Part shown: positions 47,309 to 57,602 of the stretch, one piece after another
How positions within the stretch are numbered: position 1 is the stretch's first letter
Layout: every line of letters starts with the position of its first letter
Source of the DNA: an uncultured Prevotella sp.
Lineage (GTDB): Bacteria > Bacteroidota > Bacteroidia > Bacteroidales > Bacteroidaceae
Length of the DNA: 64,000 nt
Direction: 5' to 3'
Assembly: GCA_900315835.1 (NCBI GenBank)
Contig: ONAR01000003.1
Coordinates: 1 to 64,000, forward strand
The notes under the pieces: model-generated
Told to the model about the DNA's origin: nothing
What the model saw: only the letters and a program-made list of their open reading frames with translations
Database searches by the model: none
Program-made: the position numbers and the translations under genes

Positions 47309-48700
47309 TTATTTGTTTTTTACAATCTGCGCGGTGAACGTGGCTTCCGATACCACTTGATCGCCGACAAACATGTAGCCCTTCATCGAACTGATGCCGT
47401 GGCGCACAGGGCTGAGCAGTTCCACGCGGAAGAGCAGGGTGTCGCCGGGTACCACCTTGCGGCGGAACTTCACGCCGTCAATCTTGAGGAAATACGTCGA
47501 CCACTTCTCCGGTTCCTCGAGCTGACTGAGCACCAGCAAGCCGCCGCATTGGGCCATGGCCTCAATCTGCAATACGCCGGGCATCACCGGTTCCTCGGGG
47601 AAGTGACCCTGGAAGAAGGGCTCGTTGGCTGTGACGTTCTTCACGCCGACGATGGTGGTGGCGCCCATGGCTACCACCTTGTCGATGAGCTGCATGGGAT
47701 AGCGGTGGGGCAACAGCTGGCGGATGCGCACATTGTCCATCAGCGGCTCGTCGTTGGGGTCGTAGATGGGTGCCTGCACCTCATGCTTGCGAATCTCGCG
47801 GCGCATCTGACGGGCAAATTTATTGTTGATGGAGTGACCCGGGCGCGTGGCGATGATGCGGCCCTTGATGGGCTTGCCGATGAGCGCCATGTCGCCGATG
47901 ATGTCGAGCAGCTTGTGGCGGGTGCACTCGTTATCCCACTGCAGTGGGCGGTGCTGGATGTAGCCAATCTTCGTGGCGTCGATATGGGGCACATGGAGCA
48001 GGTCGGCGAGCTTATCCAACTGCTGCTGCCCAACCTGACGCTCGTAGATGACGATGGCATTGTCGAGGTCGCCGCCCTTGATGAGGTTGGCCTCAAGCAA
48101 TGGCACCACGTCGCGAACGAAGACGAAGGTGCGCGCAGGGGCTATCTCGGTGGCGTATTTGTCGATGTTGTCGAGGGTGGCGAACTGCGAACTGATAAAC
48201 TTGGAGTCGAACGAGCACATCGCAGTGATGGAGAAGTCCTCATCGGGCAAGATGGTGATGATGGAGCCGCTCTTATCGTCGCGCACCTCAATCTTCTTGC
48301 GGATGATGTAGTAGTCCTTCGGAGCGGTCTGCTTCACGATGCCAACGCTCATGATCTTCTTGACGTAGGCATCGGCGGCGCCGTCGAGGATAGGGAACTC
48401 GGGGCCATTGACCTGAATGAGGCAGTTGTCAACGCCGAGGGCATAGAGCGCCGACATACCGTGTTCGATGGTAGAGACGCGGGCGTCGCCACTCTGCACC
48501 ACGGTGCCGCGGTTGGTCTCGACCACGTTCTCGGCGATGGCGTCGATGATGGGTTGGTCCTCCATATCGATGCGCTGTATCTTATAGCCGTAGTTCTCGG
48601 GTGCAGGATTGAAGGTGACGGTCAGACTGAGGCCCGTATGCAGGCCTTTGCCGAAAAGCGAAAAGCTGCCGCCAAGGGTGGTTTGTTTTTCAGTATCCAT
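47309..48700 (-). CDS. lpxC-fabZ: fused LpxC deacetylase / FabZ dehydratase
   Basis: 463-residue fusion typical of Bacteroidetes. Residues 1 to about 300 are the zinc deacetylase UDP-3-O-acyl-N-acetylglucosamine deacetylase: His80 in TIEHGMSAL and the HKLLDIIGD pair of ligands (His and Asp). Residues about 318-463 are 3-hydroxyacyl-ACP dehydratase: LPHRYPMQLIDKV and GHFPEEPVMPGVLQIEAMAQ with catalytic His and Glu. Joining them links lipid A and fatty acid flux. It lies between lpxD and lpxA. Confidence 0.96.
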   Translation of the reverse strand: MDTEKQTTLGGSFSLFGKGLHTGLSLTVTFNPAPENYGYKIQRIDMEDQPIIDAIAENVVETNRGTVVQSGDARVSTIEHGMSALYALGVDNCLIQVNGPEFPILDGAADAYVKKIMSVGIVKQTAPKDYYIIRKKIEVRDDKSGSIITILPDEDFSITAMCSFDSKFISSQFATLDNIDKYATEIAPARTFVFVRDVVPLLEANLIKGGDLDNAIVIYERQVGQQQLDKLADLLHVPHIDATKIGYIQHRPLQWDNECTRHKLLDIIGDMALIGKPIKGRIIATRPGHSINNKFARQMRREIRKHEVQAPIYDPNDEPLMDNVRIRQLLPHRYPMQLIDKVVAMGATTIVGVKNVTANEPFFQGHFPEEPVMPGVLQIEAMAQCGGLLVLSQLEEPEKWSTYFLKIDGVKFRRKVVPGDTLLFRVELLSPVRHGISSMKGYMFVGDQVVSEATFTAQIVKNK

Positions 48701-48709
48701 AGTGTCTGG

Positions 48710-49753
48710 TTATTTCTGTTGGTTGCGAAGTTCATCGACTTCTTTCTGTAGCGCGTTGAGCTGCTTGTAAATCTCGGGTAAGCGGCGGAAGATGGCCTGG
48801 CTCTTGAAGTAGTTCATCTTCGGCATCGGTGGTGTGCCGATGAGCGTCTGGTTGCTCTTCAGTGAGCCGGGAACGCCCGACTGTGCACCGAGCAATACGC
48901 GGTCGCCGATGGTGATGTGGCCGGAGATGCCCACCTGACCGCCAAACATACACCACTCACCGACCTTCGTTGATCCGGCTACGCCTACCTGCGACGACAT
49001 CACTGTGTTTGCGCCGATGTCGGTGTTGTGGGCAATCTGTACGAGGTTGTCGAGCTTGACGCCCTTGCGCACGATGGTGGAGCCCATCGTGGAGCGGTCG
49101 ACGCAGGTGTTGGCGCCAATCTCCACATCGTCTTCGATGGTCACGATGCCAATCTGGGGAATCTTATCGTACTGCTTCGTCTCCATGTTGGGCGCGAAGC
49201 CGAAGCCGTCGGCGCCGATGACGGCACCCGAGTGGAGCACGACGTTGTTGCCCAGACGGCAGTCGTGGTAGATGGAGACGTGGGGATAGAAGAGGCAGTT
49301 GTTGCCCACCTTGACGTTCTCCATGATGGTCACGTTGGGGTAGATCTGGCAGCCGTCGCCAATCTCGACGCCGTCAGCGATGTAGGCAAAGGCGCCGATG
49401 TAGCAGTCGTTGCCGACTTTGGCCTTGGGCGAGATGAAAGCGAGTGGGTCGATGCCCTTCTTCTTTGGCTGGGCCGAGGCGTAGAGCTGCAGCAATTTGG
49501 CCACGCAGTCGCGGGCGTTGTCCACGCGGATGAGCGTCGTGGTCACGGGCTCGGTGAGGGCGATGCTGCTGTCAATTAGGACTATGCTCGATTTGGTTTG
49601 ATAAACGTAGTGAATATATTTCTCGTTGGCAAGGAACGAGATGGCTCCGGGTACGCCCTCCTCAATCTTGGCGAAGGTATGAACACTGGCGTTTTCGTCG
49701 CCTTCCACCTTGCCTCCGATGAACTGGGCTATTTGCTTAGCGGTAAACTCCAT
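48710..49753 (-). CDS. lpxD: UDP-3-O-acylglucosamine N-acyltransferase
   Basis: Third step of lipid A synthesis. An N-terminal uridine-binding domain (about 1-100) is followed by a hexapeptide beta-helix ([20 protein letters not shown] and onward) with the catalytic histidine region QIAHNTDIG. 347 residues, ending in a coiled coil ([19 protein letters not shown]). It is first in the lpx run, with a -7 box at 49780-49787. Confidence 0.95.
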   Translation of the reverse strand: MEFTAKQIAQFIGGKVEGDENASVHTFAKIEEGVPGAISFLANEKYIHYVYQTKSSIVLIDSSIALTEPVTTTLIRVDNARDCVAKLLQLYASAQPKKKGIDPLAFISPKAKVGNDCYIGAFAYIADGVEIGDGCQIYPNVTIMENVKVGNNCLFYPHVSIYHDCRLGNNVVLHSGAVIGADGFGFAPNMETKQYDKIPQIGIVTIEDDVEIGANTCVDRSTMGSTIVRKGVKLDNLVQIAHNTDIGANTVMSSQVGVAGSTKVGEWCMFGGQVGISGHITIGDRVLLGAQSGVPGSLKSNQTLIGTPPMPKMNYFKSQAIFRRLPEIYKQLNALQKEVDELRNQQK

Positions 49754-49779
49754 TTTCGATATGGTTTGAAATATTTTTG

Positions 49780-49787
49780 CAAATATA
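49780..49787 (-). promoter_or_regulatory. -7 box of the lpxD operon
   Basis: Minus strand TATATTTG, 27 bp before the lpxD ATG. No TTTG at the -33 distance. Confidence 0.55.
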
Positions 49788-49901
49788 GCAATTTATGCGC
49801 TAATAACCGCCCCGGCGGTGGTTTATTTTCTATTTTTTATGAGAGAAGGGGGAAAAATTGCACAATGGGGGCCGCTTTGTGTAAAGACGATAGACAATAG
49901 A

Positions 49902-49920
49902 GCCGCTGCACAGCAGCGGC
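49902..49920 (-). terminator. possible terminator after pyrF
   Basis: GCCGCTGC and GCAGCGGC pair perfectly around ACA, 19 bp past the pyrF stop. Only a weak T-rich stretch follows on the minus strand (TCTATTGTCTA), so efficiency is doubtful. Confidence 0.5.
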
Positions 49921-49939
49921 CTACTGAACCGGAGGCTGT

Positions 49940-50761
49940 TTATAGGGCTGCGAGCTCGACGACCATCTGCTCCTGCAGCTTCTTGGCGGCGGCAGCGGAG
50001 GCGGCGGCGAAGTCGGCATCGTGGCCGGCGTAGATGATGCCGCGGCTGGAGTTGACCAAGAGGCCGCAGTCCTTGATGATGCCATATTTGCAGACCTCCT
50101 GCAAGCTGCCACCCTGCGCACCGACGCCGGGCACCAGGAGGAAGCTGTCGGGCGCCACACGGCGGATGTCCTTGAACATCTCCCCACGGGTGGCTCCGAC
50201 GACGTACATCATGTTGTCGGGCGAGCCCCACTGCTGCGTCTTGCGGATGACCTTCTCAAACAGCCGTTCGCCGTCGCGGTCCTCGGTGAGCTGGAAGTCG
50301 AGCGAACCCTTGTTGCTCGTCAGCGCCAACACGATGACCCACTTGTCTTTATACGCGAGGAAGGGCGTTACGCTGTCCTCGCCCATGTAGGGCGCCACGG
50401 TGAGCGCGTCGACGCCGTAGGTATCGAAGAAGGTTTTGGCGTACATGGCCGACGTATTGCCGATGTCGCCGCGCTTGGCATCGGCGATGATGAAGTGGTC
50501 GGGGTAGAACTTCCGCAGATAGTCGATGGTCTTCTCGAAAGCCGCCATACCGTCGAGGCCGTAGCATTCGTAGAAGGCCAGGTTCGGCTTATAGGCTACG
50601 CAATAGGGCGCCGTGGCGTCGATGATGGCCTTGTTGAAGGCGAAGATAGGGTCGTCCTCCGTCTTGAGGCATTCGGGTATCTTATTGGTATCGGTATCGA
50701 GACCTACACAGAGGAAGGTCTTCTTCCGGAAGATCTCCTTCACGAGTTCTGCTCTGTTCAT
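49940..50761 (-). CDS. pyrF: orotidine 5'-phosphate decarboxylase
   Basis: Final step of UMP synthesis. The catalytic Asp-Lys-Asp network is in [18 protein letters not shown]. Length 273 fits the longer type. It is the last gene of the phoH-to-pyrF run, after a small gene at 50843. Confidence 0.94.
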   Translation of the reverse strand: MNRAELVKEIFRKKTFLCVGLDTDTNKIPECLKTEDDPIFAFNKAIIDATAPYCVAYKPNLAFYECYGLDGMAAFEKTIDYLRKFYPDHFIIADAKRGDIGNTSAMYAKTFFDTYGVDALTVAPYMGEDSVTPFLAYKDKWVIVLALTSNKGSLDFQLTEDRDGERLFEKVIRKTQQWGSPDNMMYVVGATRGEMFKDIRRVAPDSFLLVPGVGAQGGSLQEVCKYGIIKDCGLLVNSSRGIIYAGHDADFAAASAAAAKKLQEQMVVELAAL

Positions 50762-50842
50762 CGTGCTTATAACTAATAACTTATAAACTTAAAACTAACC
50801 TGCTTAAAACTTAAAAACTTAAAAACTTACCAGCTCATGAGC

Positions 50843-50986
50843 TTACTTGCTATTCTCGATTTTAGGCTCCTCGCCCTTTGCCGGTTCCTTTTGCAACTTC
50901 GTCCACCGCAGGAGGAAATCATCCGACTGCATGGTCTCCTCTTCCTTGCTGTGGTCCTCTTTTCGCTTTGTCCAAAACTGACCCAT
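50843..50986 (-). CDS. small charged protein of 47 residues, unknown
   Basis: Reading frame ATG at 50986 to TAA at 50843, too short for most gene calling. The translation starts MGQFWTKRKEDHSKEEETMQ and ends in PKIENSK. It is strongly charged and has no signal peptide or membrane segment. It starts 11 bp after the prfA stop and ends about 80 bp before pyrF, same strand, in an otherwise tightly packed operon. I do not recognise a family; real expression is uncertain. Confidence 0.6.
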   Translation of the reverse strand: MGQFWTKRKEDHSKEEETMQSDDFLLRWTKLQKEPAKGEEPKIENSK

Positions 50987-50997
50987 AACGCTTCTGT

Positions 50998-52110
50998 TTA
51001 GAGTTCGTTCTCTTTCAGTTTCTCGGCATTCTCGGCCACGGTGAGGTGGTCAATCATATCTTGGATATCGCCGTTGAGGAAGCCTTGCAGGTCGTGGATG
51101 GTGTAGCCGATGCGGTGGTCGGTGACGCGGCCCTGCGGGAAGTTGTAGGTGCGGATCTTGGCCGAGCGGTCACCCGTAGAGACGAGCGACTTACGGCGGC
51201 TCTGGATGTCGTTGACGTATTTCGAATGCTCGCGGTCGTAGACGAAGGTGTAGAGGCGGCTCAGTGCGCGCTCCTTGTTCTTCGGCTGGTCGCGGGTCTC
51301 AGTACACTCGATGAGGATTTCCTCCACCTCCCCGGTCTCGGGGTTCTTCCAAGGGTAGCGCAGACGCACGCCCGAGCTCACCTTGTTGACGTTCTGACCA
51401 CCGGCACCACTCGATCGGAAGGTATCCCACTTGATGGCGCTCTCGTCGATATGCACCTCAAACTTCTCGGCCTCGGGCAACACGGCCACGGTGGCGGCGC
51501 TGGTGTGCATACGGCCTTGTGTTTCGGTGGCGGGCACACGCTGCACGCGGTGGACGCCTGACTCGTATTTGAGGGTGCCATAGACATTGTCGCCGGTCAC
51601 GGCGAAGTCAATCTCCTTGTAGCCGCCGACGGCGCCCTCGTTGAACGAGGTGACGCTAATCTGCCAGCCCTTCGACTCGCAGAAACGCTTGTACATATTG
51701 AACAGGTCGCCCGCAAACAGGGCAGCCTCGTCGCCGCCGGTACCGGCGCGTATCTCCATCTGCACGTTCTTGGCGTCCTCGGGGTCCTTGGGCACAAGGT
51801 CAAGCTTGATCTCCTCCTCGAGCTTCGGCTGCAGCGCCTCATTCTCCTGCAGCTCCTCGCGCGCCATGGCCTTCATGTCGGGGTCACTCTCGTTGGCGAT
51901 GATGTCCTTGGCCTCCTTGATGGCGTTGAGGCAGGCAATATAGCGCTTGCGCGCGTCCATGATGTCGCCGAGCTCCTTATACTCCTTGGTGAGCTTGACG
52001 TAGCGCCGCTGGTCGGCGATGACGTCGGGGTCGGTGATGAGCGTCGATACTTCCTGAAAGCGGGCATCGAGGCCGTCGAGCTTTTGCAGTATGCTGTTTT
52101 CTTCTGCCAT
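50998..52110 (-). CDS. prfA: peptide chain release factor 1
   Basis: Reads UAA and UAG stops. The GGQ motif is in GSSGAGGQNVNKVSSGVRL and the PxT-type stop-recognition motif is in RVPATETQGRMHTS. Length 370 is typical. Its ATG overlaps the purM stop at base 52110, so the genes are coupled. Confidence 0.96.
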   Translation of the reverse strand: MAEENSILQKLDGLDARFQEVSTLITDPDVIADQRRYVKLTKEYKELGDIMDARKRYIACLNAIKEAKDIIANESDPDMKAMAREELQENEALQPKLEEEIKLDLVPKDPEDAKNVQMEIRAGTGGDEAALFAGDLFNMYKRFCESKGWQISVTSFNEGAVGGYKEIDFAVTGDNVYGTLKYESGVHRVQRVPATETQGRMHTSAATVAVLPEAEKFEVHIDESAIKWDTFRSSGAGGQNVNKVSSGVRLRYPWKNPETGEVEEILIECTETRDQPKNKERALSRLYTFVYDREHSKYVNDIQSRRKSLVSTGDRSAKIRTYNFPQGRVTDHRIGYTIHDLQGFLNGDIQDMIDHLTVAENAEKLKENEL

Positions 52111-53273
52111 TAGTAATTAAATTCTCCGTATTCTGATTTGATGGTTAACGACTTCTTGCCCTCCTCGATGTGGCCGATGACCTGCGCGTCGATGTTGAAT
52201 CGGCGGCTGACGGCGATAACCTTGTCGGCCGTCTCGGGGCTGACGTAGATCTCCATGCGGTGACCCATGTTGAACACCTGATACATCTCTTTCCAGTCGG
52301 TGCCGGAGCAGTCGTGGATGATCTTGAACAGTGGTGGAATGGGGAACATATTGTCTTTGACTACATGGCAGTTGTCACCGACGAAGTTCATTACCTTCGT
52401 CTGGGCGCCGCCGGTGCAGTGGATCATGCCGTGGATCTCGGGCCTGAGCTCCTCGAGCAGCTGACGGATGACGGGCGCATAGGTGCGGGTAGGAGAGAGC
52501 ACCAGCTGACCGGCGTCGACGGTCAGGCCGTCAATCTTGTCGGTGAGGTGGTACTTGCCGCTGTAGACCAGTTCGTCGGGCACCTGATGGTCGTAGCTCT
52601 CGGGGAACTTCTCGGCGAGGTATTTGGCGAAGACGTCGTGACGGGCCGAGGTCAATCCGTTGCTGCCCATGCCGCCGTTGTAGCGGCTTTCGTAGGTAGC
52701 CTGCCCGGTGGAGCTGAGACCGACGATGACGTCGCCGGGCCGGATGTTGGCGTTGTTGATGACGTCGCTGCGCTTCATGCGGCAGGTGACGGTGGAGTCG
52801 ACGATAATGGTGCGCACGAGGTCGCCCACGTCGGCCGTCTCGCCGCCGGTGGGCCATATGCCGATGCCCATCTCACGCAGTTGGGCGAGCAGTTCGTCGG
52901 TGCCGTTGATGATGGCCGAGATGACCTCGCCGGGGATGAGCATCTTGTTGCGGCCGATGGTCGACGAGATGAGGATGTTGTCGACGGCTCCCACGCAGAG
53001 CAGGTCGTCGGTGTTCATCACGATGGCGTCTTGGGCAATGCCCTTCCACACGCTGAGGTCGCCGGTTTCCTTCCAGTACATGTAAGCTAACGACGACTTG
53101 GTTCCGGCGCCGTCGGCATGCATGATGTTGCAGTAGTCGGGGTCGCCGCCGAGGATGTCGGGCATAATCTTACAGAAGGCCTGCGGGAAGATACCCTTGT
53201 CAATGTTTTTGATGGCGTTGTGGACATCTTCCTTTGCCGCACTGACGCCGCGCATCATATATCGGTTGTTCAT
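52110..53273 (-). CDS. purM: phosphoribosylformylglycinamidine cyclo-ligase (AIR synthase) family
   Basis: Purine pathway ATP-grasp-like PurM fold. HADGAGTKSSLAYMYWKETG and NTDDLLCVGA are typical. 387 residues, longer than the E. coli enzyme but usual for Bacteroidetes. It precedes prfA and follows aroE by 16 bp. A sister PurM-like family could be meant; the pathway context (purC in the same run) supports PurM. Confidence 0.85.
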   Translation of the reverse strand: MNNRYMMRGVSAAKEDVHNAIKNIDKGIFPQAFCKIMPDILGGDPDYCNIMHADGAGTKSSLAYMYWKETGDLSVWKGIAQDAIVMNTDDLLCVGAVDNILISSTIGRNKMLIPGEVISAIINGTDELLAQLREMGIGIWPTGGETADVGDLVRTIIVDSTVTCRMKRSDVINNANIRPGDVIVGLSSTGQATYESRYNGGMGSNGLTSARHDVFAKYLAEKFPESYDHQVPDELVYSGKYHLTDKIDGLTVDAGQLVLSPTRTYAPVIRQLLEELRPEIHGMIHCTGGAQTKVMNFVGDNCHVVKDNMFPIPPLFKIIHDCSGTDWKEMYQVFNMGHRMEIYVSPETADKVIAVSRRFNIDAQVIGHIEEGKKSLTIKSEYGEFNY

Positions 53274-53288
53274 AATTATAAATAATCT

Positions 53289-54032
53289 TTATTCTTTCGT
53301 CCAAAACTCCCAACTGTCGAAGGCCTGTAGGAGGAGCATCTCCAAACCGTTCTTGACCATGGCGCCGTGGGCCTTGCCGCGGCTCATGAACTGCGTCTCG
53401 TCGGGGTTGTAGATGAGGTCATATAATAAGGTGTGGCTGTCCATGGCCTCGTAGGGCAGGTCGGGCGACTCGTCGCTGTGGGGATACATGCCGCAAGGCG
53501 TGCAGTTGACGATTACCTTCCACTCCTTCATCATCTCGGGGGTGATGTCCTGGTAGCGAATGGTGCCGGGCTTGACCGACCGGCTCACCTTCAGCGTCTC
53601 CAGTCCGAGCGACCGCAGTCCGAAGTCGATGGCCTTCGAAGCGCCGCCGGTGCCGAGGATGAGCGCCTTCTTGTGGAAGCTCTCGAGCAGCGGTTCGATG
53701 CTGCGCGTGAAGCCGGTGACATCGCTGTTGTAGCCCTTGAGAATGGCTTTCTTGCCTTTGTGGGTGATCTTGATGACGTTGACCGCACCAATCTCGCTGG
53801 CCTCCGGACTGATGGCGTCGAGGTAACCGATGACCTTACCCTTGTAGGGGATGGTCACGTTGAGACCCCGCAGGTCAGGGTTGGTGTCGATGATCTCGGG
53901 CAGTTGCTCGATGGTGGGAATCTCGAAGTTCTCATACACGGCGTCGATGCCCTCATTCTTGAATTTCTCGTTGAAATAGCTGATAGAGAACGAGTGCACC
54001 AGCGGGTAGCCAATCAATCCGTACTTATCCAT
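53289..54032 (-). CDS. aroE: shikimate dehydrogenase
   Basis: NADPH-dependent step 4 of the shikimate pathway. SFSISYFNEKF is the substrate site, VTIPYKGKVIGYLD holds the catalytic Lys-Asp pair, and GTGGASKAID binds NADPH. 247 residues, slightly short but complete. It lies between ubiE and purM, 13-16 bp gaps. Confidence 0.95.
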   Translation of the reverse strand: MDKYGLIGYPLVHSFSISYFNEKFKNEGIDAVYENFEIPTIEQLPEIIDTNPDLRGLNVTIPYKGKVIGYLDAISPEASEIGAVNVIKITHKGKKAILKGYNSDVTGFTRSIEPLLESFHKKALILGTGGASKAIDFGLRSLGLETLKVSRSVKPGTIRYQDITPEMMKEWKVIVNCTPCGMYPHSDESPDLPYEAMDSHTLLYDLIYNPDETQFMSRGKAHGAMVKNGLEMLLLQAFDSWEFWTKE

Positions 54033-54045
54033 AGTCAGTCAATCT

Positions 54046-54780
54046 TTATTTTTCGGCGAAATATATTGTGCAGATGCCGAAGGTGAGTCGTTTGAAGCTT
54101 ACCTTGGAGAAGCCTGCCTTGCGCAGAATCTCCATCATGCGCTCGCCCTGAGGGAAGGCCTCGATGGTGGCGGTGAGGTAGTCGTAGGCGCTGCGGTCCT
54201 TGCTGATGAGCCGGCCGTAGACGGGCAGCACCGTGTGGGCGTAGATGTGGAACAGCTGGCGCATGGGGAAGGCGACGGGTGTCGTGAGTTCGGCGATGCT
54301 CAGGTGGCCTCCGGGCTTGGTCACTCGGCACATCTCCCGGAGTCCCTGGTCGAGGTTCTGGAAGTTGCGTATGCCGAAGGCGGCGGTCACGGCATCGAAG
54401 CTGTTGTCGGGGAAGGAGAGTGCCATGCAGTCCTCTTTCTGGAAGGAGATGACGGGGCTCAGTCCCAGTTGCTCCACCTTCTTCCGCCCGATGTTCATCA
54501 TGCCTTCGGAGATGTCGGCGCCGACGAGTTTGTCGGGCCTGAGCATCGACGCGGCGAGGATGGCAAAGTCGCCCGTACCCGTGGCGATGTCGAGCATTGT
54601 GCGGGGGTGGTAGGGCTGGAGCTGACCGATGGCCTTGCGGCGCCAGCGCTTGTCGATGTCCCACGAAAGCCGGTGGTTGAGGGTGTCGTAAGTGGGGGCG
54701 ATGTTGTCGAACATCTCCTCCACCTGTTTGCCTTTGCCCTCACTGGCGTTGTAGGGCTTTATCTGCTCTTGCTGATACAT
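54046..54780 (-). CDS. ubiE: demethylmenaquinone methyltransferase (UbiE/MenG)
   Basis: SAM-dependent methyltransferase finishing menaquinone, the quinone of anaerobic respiration here. The UbiE motifs are [28 protein letters not shown] and [17 protein letters not shown]. Length 244 is normal. It ends 13 bp before aroE and begins directly after purC. Confidence 0.95.
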   Translation of the reverse strand: MYQQEQIKPYNASEGKGKQVEEMFDNIAPTYDTLNHRLSWDIDKRWRRKAIGQLQPYHPRTMLDIATGTGDFAILAASMLRPDKLVGADISEGMMNIGRKKVEQLGLSPVISFQKEDCMALSFPDNSFDAVTAAFGIRNFQNLDQGLREMCRVTKPGGHLSIAELTTPVAFPMRQLFHIYAHTVLPVYGRLISKDRSAYDYLTATIEAFPQGERMMEILRKAGFSKVSFKRLTFGICTIYFAEK

Positions 54781-55731
54781 TTATTTTCTTGAAGCGAGGT
54801 AAGCCTTCACGTTGCGCTCGATGCGTGCGGCGATGTCGCCTTCCTCGGCAGCCTTGTCAAACTTCTCGCCGGTGATGTGCTCGTAGAGTTCGATGTAGCG
54901 CTCGCTGACGCTCTCGGCGTATTCGTCGGTAATCTCGGGCATCACCTGTCCGGGCTGGTTCATGAAGTTGTGCTCAATGAGCCACTGGCGGACGAACTCC
55001 TTCGACAGCTGCTTCTGGGGCTCACCCTTGGCGAAGCGCTCCTCGTAGCCGTCGGCGTAGAAGTAACGGCTGGAGTCGGGGGTATGGATCTCGTCGATGA
55101 GGTAGAGCTGGCCGTTGCGCTTGCCGAACTCGTATTTGGTGTCGACGAGGATGAGGCCGTGCTTGGCGGCAATCTCCTGACCGCGCTGGAAGAGCTTACG
55201 GGTCCAGTCCTCGATGACGGCGTAGTCCTCAGCCGAGACGATGCCCTGCTTGATGATCTCCTCGCGCGAGATGTTCATGTCGTGGCCCTCGTCAGCCTTC
55301 GTTGTCGGGGTGATGATGGGCTCGGGGAAGCGCTCGTTCTCGCGCATGCCGTCGGGCAGTTTCACGCCGCAGAGCTCACGGCAGCCGTCCTTGTAGGCGC
55401 GCCATGCCGAACCGGTGAGGATGGATCGGATGATCATCTCCACGCGGAATCCCTCGCATTTCAGGCCCACGGTGACCATCGGGTCGGGCGTGGCCAACTT
55501 CCAGTTGGGGCAGATGTCGGCAGTGAGGTCGAGAAATTTCGATGCAATCTGGTTGAGCACCTGACCCTTGAAGGGAATGCCCTTCGGCAGCACGACGTCG
55601 AAGGCCGAGATGCGGTCGGTAGCCACCATGACGATGAGGTCGTCGTTGATGTCATACACATCACGAACCTTGCCGTGATAAACACTCTTCTGCCCATCAA
55701 AATGGAAATCAGTCTTTGTTAAAGCTTTCAT
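54781..55731 (-). CDS. purC: phosphoribosylaminoimidazole-succinocarboxamide synthase
   Basis: SAICAR synthase of purine synthesis. [20 protein letters not shown] and [19 protein letters not shown] are the ATP-binding N-lobe; [12 protein letters not shown] is the catalytic core. 316 residues, the larger type. Its ATG overlaps the phoH stop by 4 bp and it abuts ubiE. Confidence 0.95.
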   Translation of the reverse strand: MKALTKTDFHFDGQKSVYHGKVRDVYDINDDLIVMVATDRISAFDVVLPKGIPFKGQVLNQIASKFLDLTADICPNWKLATPDPMVTVGLKCEGFRVEMIIRSILTGSAWRAYKDGCRELCGVKLPDGMRENERFPEPIITPTTKADEGHDMNISREEIIKQGIVSAEDYAVIEDWTRKLFQRGQEIAAKHGLILVDTKYEFGKRNGQLYLIDEIHTPDSSRYFYADGYEERFAKGEPQKQLSKEFVRQWLIEHNFMNQPGQVMPEITDEYAESVSERYIELYEHITGEKFDKAAEEGDIAARIERNVKAYLASRK

Positions 55732-56708
55732 TTTTCCTCTCCTTTGTTATCTTTGTTTGATTTTTCTTTCATTCGTTTGTCGTAAGCATCGTAGGCATTG
55801 ACGATGCGGGTGACGAGCTTGTGCCGCACGATGTCTTTCTGGGTGAGGCGGACGACGCTGATGCCCTCCACCCCCGACAGTATTTCGAGCGCCTCGCGAA
55901 GTCCGCTTTTCTGCTCGCGTGGCAGGTCGATCTGTGTCATGTCGCCGGTGATGATCATCTTCGTGTTCCACCCCATGCGTGTGAGGAACATACGTATCTG
56001 CGCCGGTGTGGTATTCTGTGCCTCATCGAGGATGACCACGGCGTCGCTCAGCGTACGGCCGCGCATGAAGGCCAGCGGCGCAATCTGAATGATGTGTTTC
56101 TCCATCATGTCCTGCAGTCGTGTGGCAGGTATCATGTCCTCTAACGCGTCGTAGAGTGGTTGCAGGTAGGGGTCTATCTTGTCCTTCATGTCGCCCGGCA
56201 GGAATCCAAGCTTCTCACCGGCCTCGACGGCGGGTCGGCTGAGGATGATTTTCTTGATGGCCTTCTCCTTGAGTGCCTTCACCGCCAGGGCGATGCTGAG
56301 GTAGGTCTTACCCGTTCCGGCCGGTCCTACGGCGAAGATCATGTCGTCGCGGTCGAAGGCAGAGACGAGCTTCTGCTGGTTCTCCGAGCGTGGCTTCACC
56401 GGGCGGCCTGAGATGCTGTAGACCAGCACGTCCTTTATGGCGTCGGCTTTGGTCTTGTTGCCTTTGACGATGTCGAGGATGTCCTCGTCGGTGAGGGTGT
56501 TGTATTTGAGCACGTGGCGGCGTATTTTCTCCAGGTCCTCCTCCACCTTGGCCATATCCTCCTCGTCGCCCAGGACGCGTATGACGTTGCCCCTGGCCAC
56601 GATGCGCAGCTTGGGGAAGAGCGACTTAATCATCTGCAGGTGGGCGTTGTTGACGCCGTAAAAGATGATGGGCTCAATGTCCTCTAATACGATATGCTTC
56701 TCTATCAA
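55728..56708 (-). CDS. phoH: PhoH family ATPase
   Basis: RNA-associated NTPase of the PhoH/YlaK-YbeZ type. An N-terminal KH-like region (about 1-100) precedes the P-loop [15 protein letters not shown], and Walker B is VVILDEAQN. 326 residues with a Lys/Glu-rich end. It is the first gene of phoH-purC-ubiE-aroE-purM-prfA-small ORF-pyrF, with a consensus promoter at 56761-56791. Confidence 0.93.
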   Translation of the reverse strand: MIEKHIVLEDIEPIIFYGVNNAHLQMIKSLFPKLRIVARGNVIRVLGDEEDMAKVEEDLEKIRRHVLKYNTLTDEDILDIVKGNKTKADAIKDVLVYSISGRPVKPRSENQQKLVSAFDRDDMIFAVGPAGTGKTYLSIALAVKALKEKAIKKIILSRPAVEAGEKLGFLPGDMKDKIDPYLQPLYDALEDMIPATRLQDMMEKHIIQIAPLAFMRGRTLSDAVVILDEAQNTTPAQIRMFLTRMGWNTKMIITGDMTQIDLPREQKSGLREALEILSGVEGISVVRLTQKDIVRHKLVTRIVNAYDAYDKRMKEKSNKDNKGEEK

Positions 56709-56760
56709 GACTCTTTCCGTTAAATTTAGACCAAGCCTTCCGGCCGTATTGTTTACGCAG

Positions 56761-56791
56761 CAAAATTAATACATTTTCTTGATTTAACAAA
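56761..56791 (-). promoter_or_regulatory. promoter of the phoH-to-pyrF operon (TTTG-N19-TAatTTTG)
   Basis: Minus strand: TTTG (56788-56791), 19-bp spacer, TAATTTTG (56761-56768). Exact consensus, 53 bp before the phoH ATG. Confidence 0.85.
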
Positions 56792-56976
56792 CACCTTATT
56801 CATAAATGTTTGAAAAAGCTGGCGGATAGTTTCAATCCGGGGCACCTGATGGGGCAGTTTTCAATATTCCCATTTTGGGAACTTAGGATTTTCCTGCCGC
56901 ATGTCAGAATGCACCTTATGTTACGTTGTTACGCTGTTACGTTGTTACGCATCGTTAATTTGCTTGCGAATGATTT

Positions 56977-57255
56977 GGGTATTGCCAGCCATTTGACTGG
57001 ACTTCCGGACTTCTGTGACTTCTGGACTTCTGTGACTTCTGGACTTCTGTGACTTCTGGACTTCTGTGACTTCTGGACTTCTGTGACTTCTGGACTTCTC
57101 TGACTTCTGGACTTCTGTGACTTCTGGACTTCTGTGACTTCTGGACTTCTGTGACTTCTGGACTTCTGTGACTTCTGGACTTCTAAGATCTTCCGGACTT
57201 CTAAAATCGTCCAGACTTCCAAAATCGTCCAGACTTCCAACTGTAATGACTGGAT
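56977..57255. repeat. 17-bp tandem array (GGACTTCTGTGACTTCT) with conserved end module
   Basis: About ten GGACTTCTGTGACTTCT units follow each other every 17 bases from 57007 to about 57180, then diverged copies (GACTTCTAAAATCGTCCA type) to about 57240. The left edge, read on the minus strand, is GAAGTCCAGTCA, ten bases, then AATACCC (56977-57005), the same module as at the other two arrays. The right end carries AATGACTGGA. It covers 280 of the 1.3 kb between phoH and HU. Confidence 0.9.
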
Positions 57256-57320
57256 TGCAGCCATGAAAACTGAAAAATCATCACCTCAGATCACCTTGCT
57301 GTCTGTCAGATAGATAGGTA

Positions 57321-57346
57321 GGGGTGCCCTGTTTTAGGGCATCCCC
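57321..57346. other. GC-rich hairpin GGGGTGCCCT/AGGGCATCCCC
   Basis: Ten-base stem with one bulged T, around GTTTT. It lies between two repeat blocks. Could be a terminator remnant, but no T-run follows. Confidence 0.5.
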
Positions 57347-57357
57347 AACCGCCACAT

Positions 57358-57594
57358 CGCTACACCGCTACACCGCTACATTTATAGCTACTGCATGTCT
57401 GAATCATCGGGTTTGTAAAATAAGAAGATGTAACATGAAGAATATATAAAATACTAATTATTAATATATTAATTAATATTATAATATATAATAATATAAT
57501 ATATTTTTACTCTTTAGTCTCATTTTCTGTGTTTTTCTCGTTGCATGTCTGTATCGCCCTTATGTAGCGGTGTAGCGGTGTAGCAGTGTAGCGC
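57358..57594. repeat. 24-bp inverted repeat enclosing direct repeats and an AT-rich core
   Basis: CGCTACACCGCTACACCGCTACAT (57358-57381, three CGCTACAC-type steps) is matched 23 of 24 by the inverted copy at 57562-57585. Inside it a 14-bp direct repeat (TGCATGTCTGnATC) sits at 57392 and 57542. The core between, about 57430-57510, is almost pure A/T. A symmetric layout such as this is seen at origins, recombination sites and old mobile elements; which one applies is unknown. Confidence 0.8.
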
Positions 57595-57602
57595 AAGTTG
57601 AA

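Noticed and set aside
47291..48751. Long open frame on the plus strand opposite lpxC/fabZ
   Set aside because: It is antisense to a clearly identified gene, has no recognisable motif and reflects the GC-rich codon pattern of the real gene.
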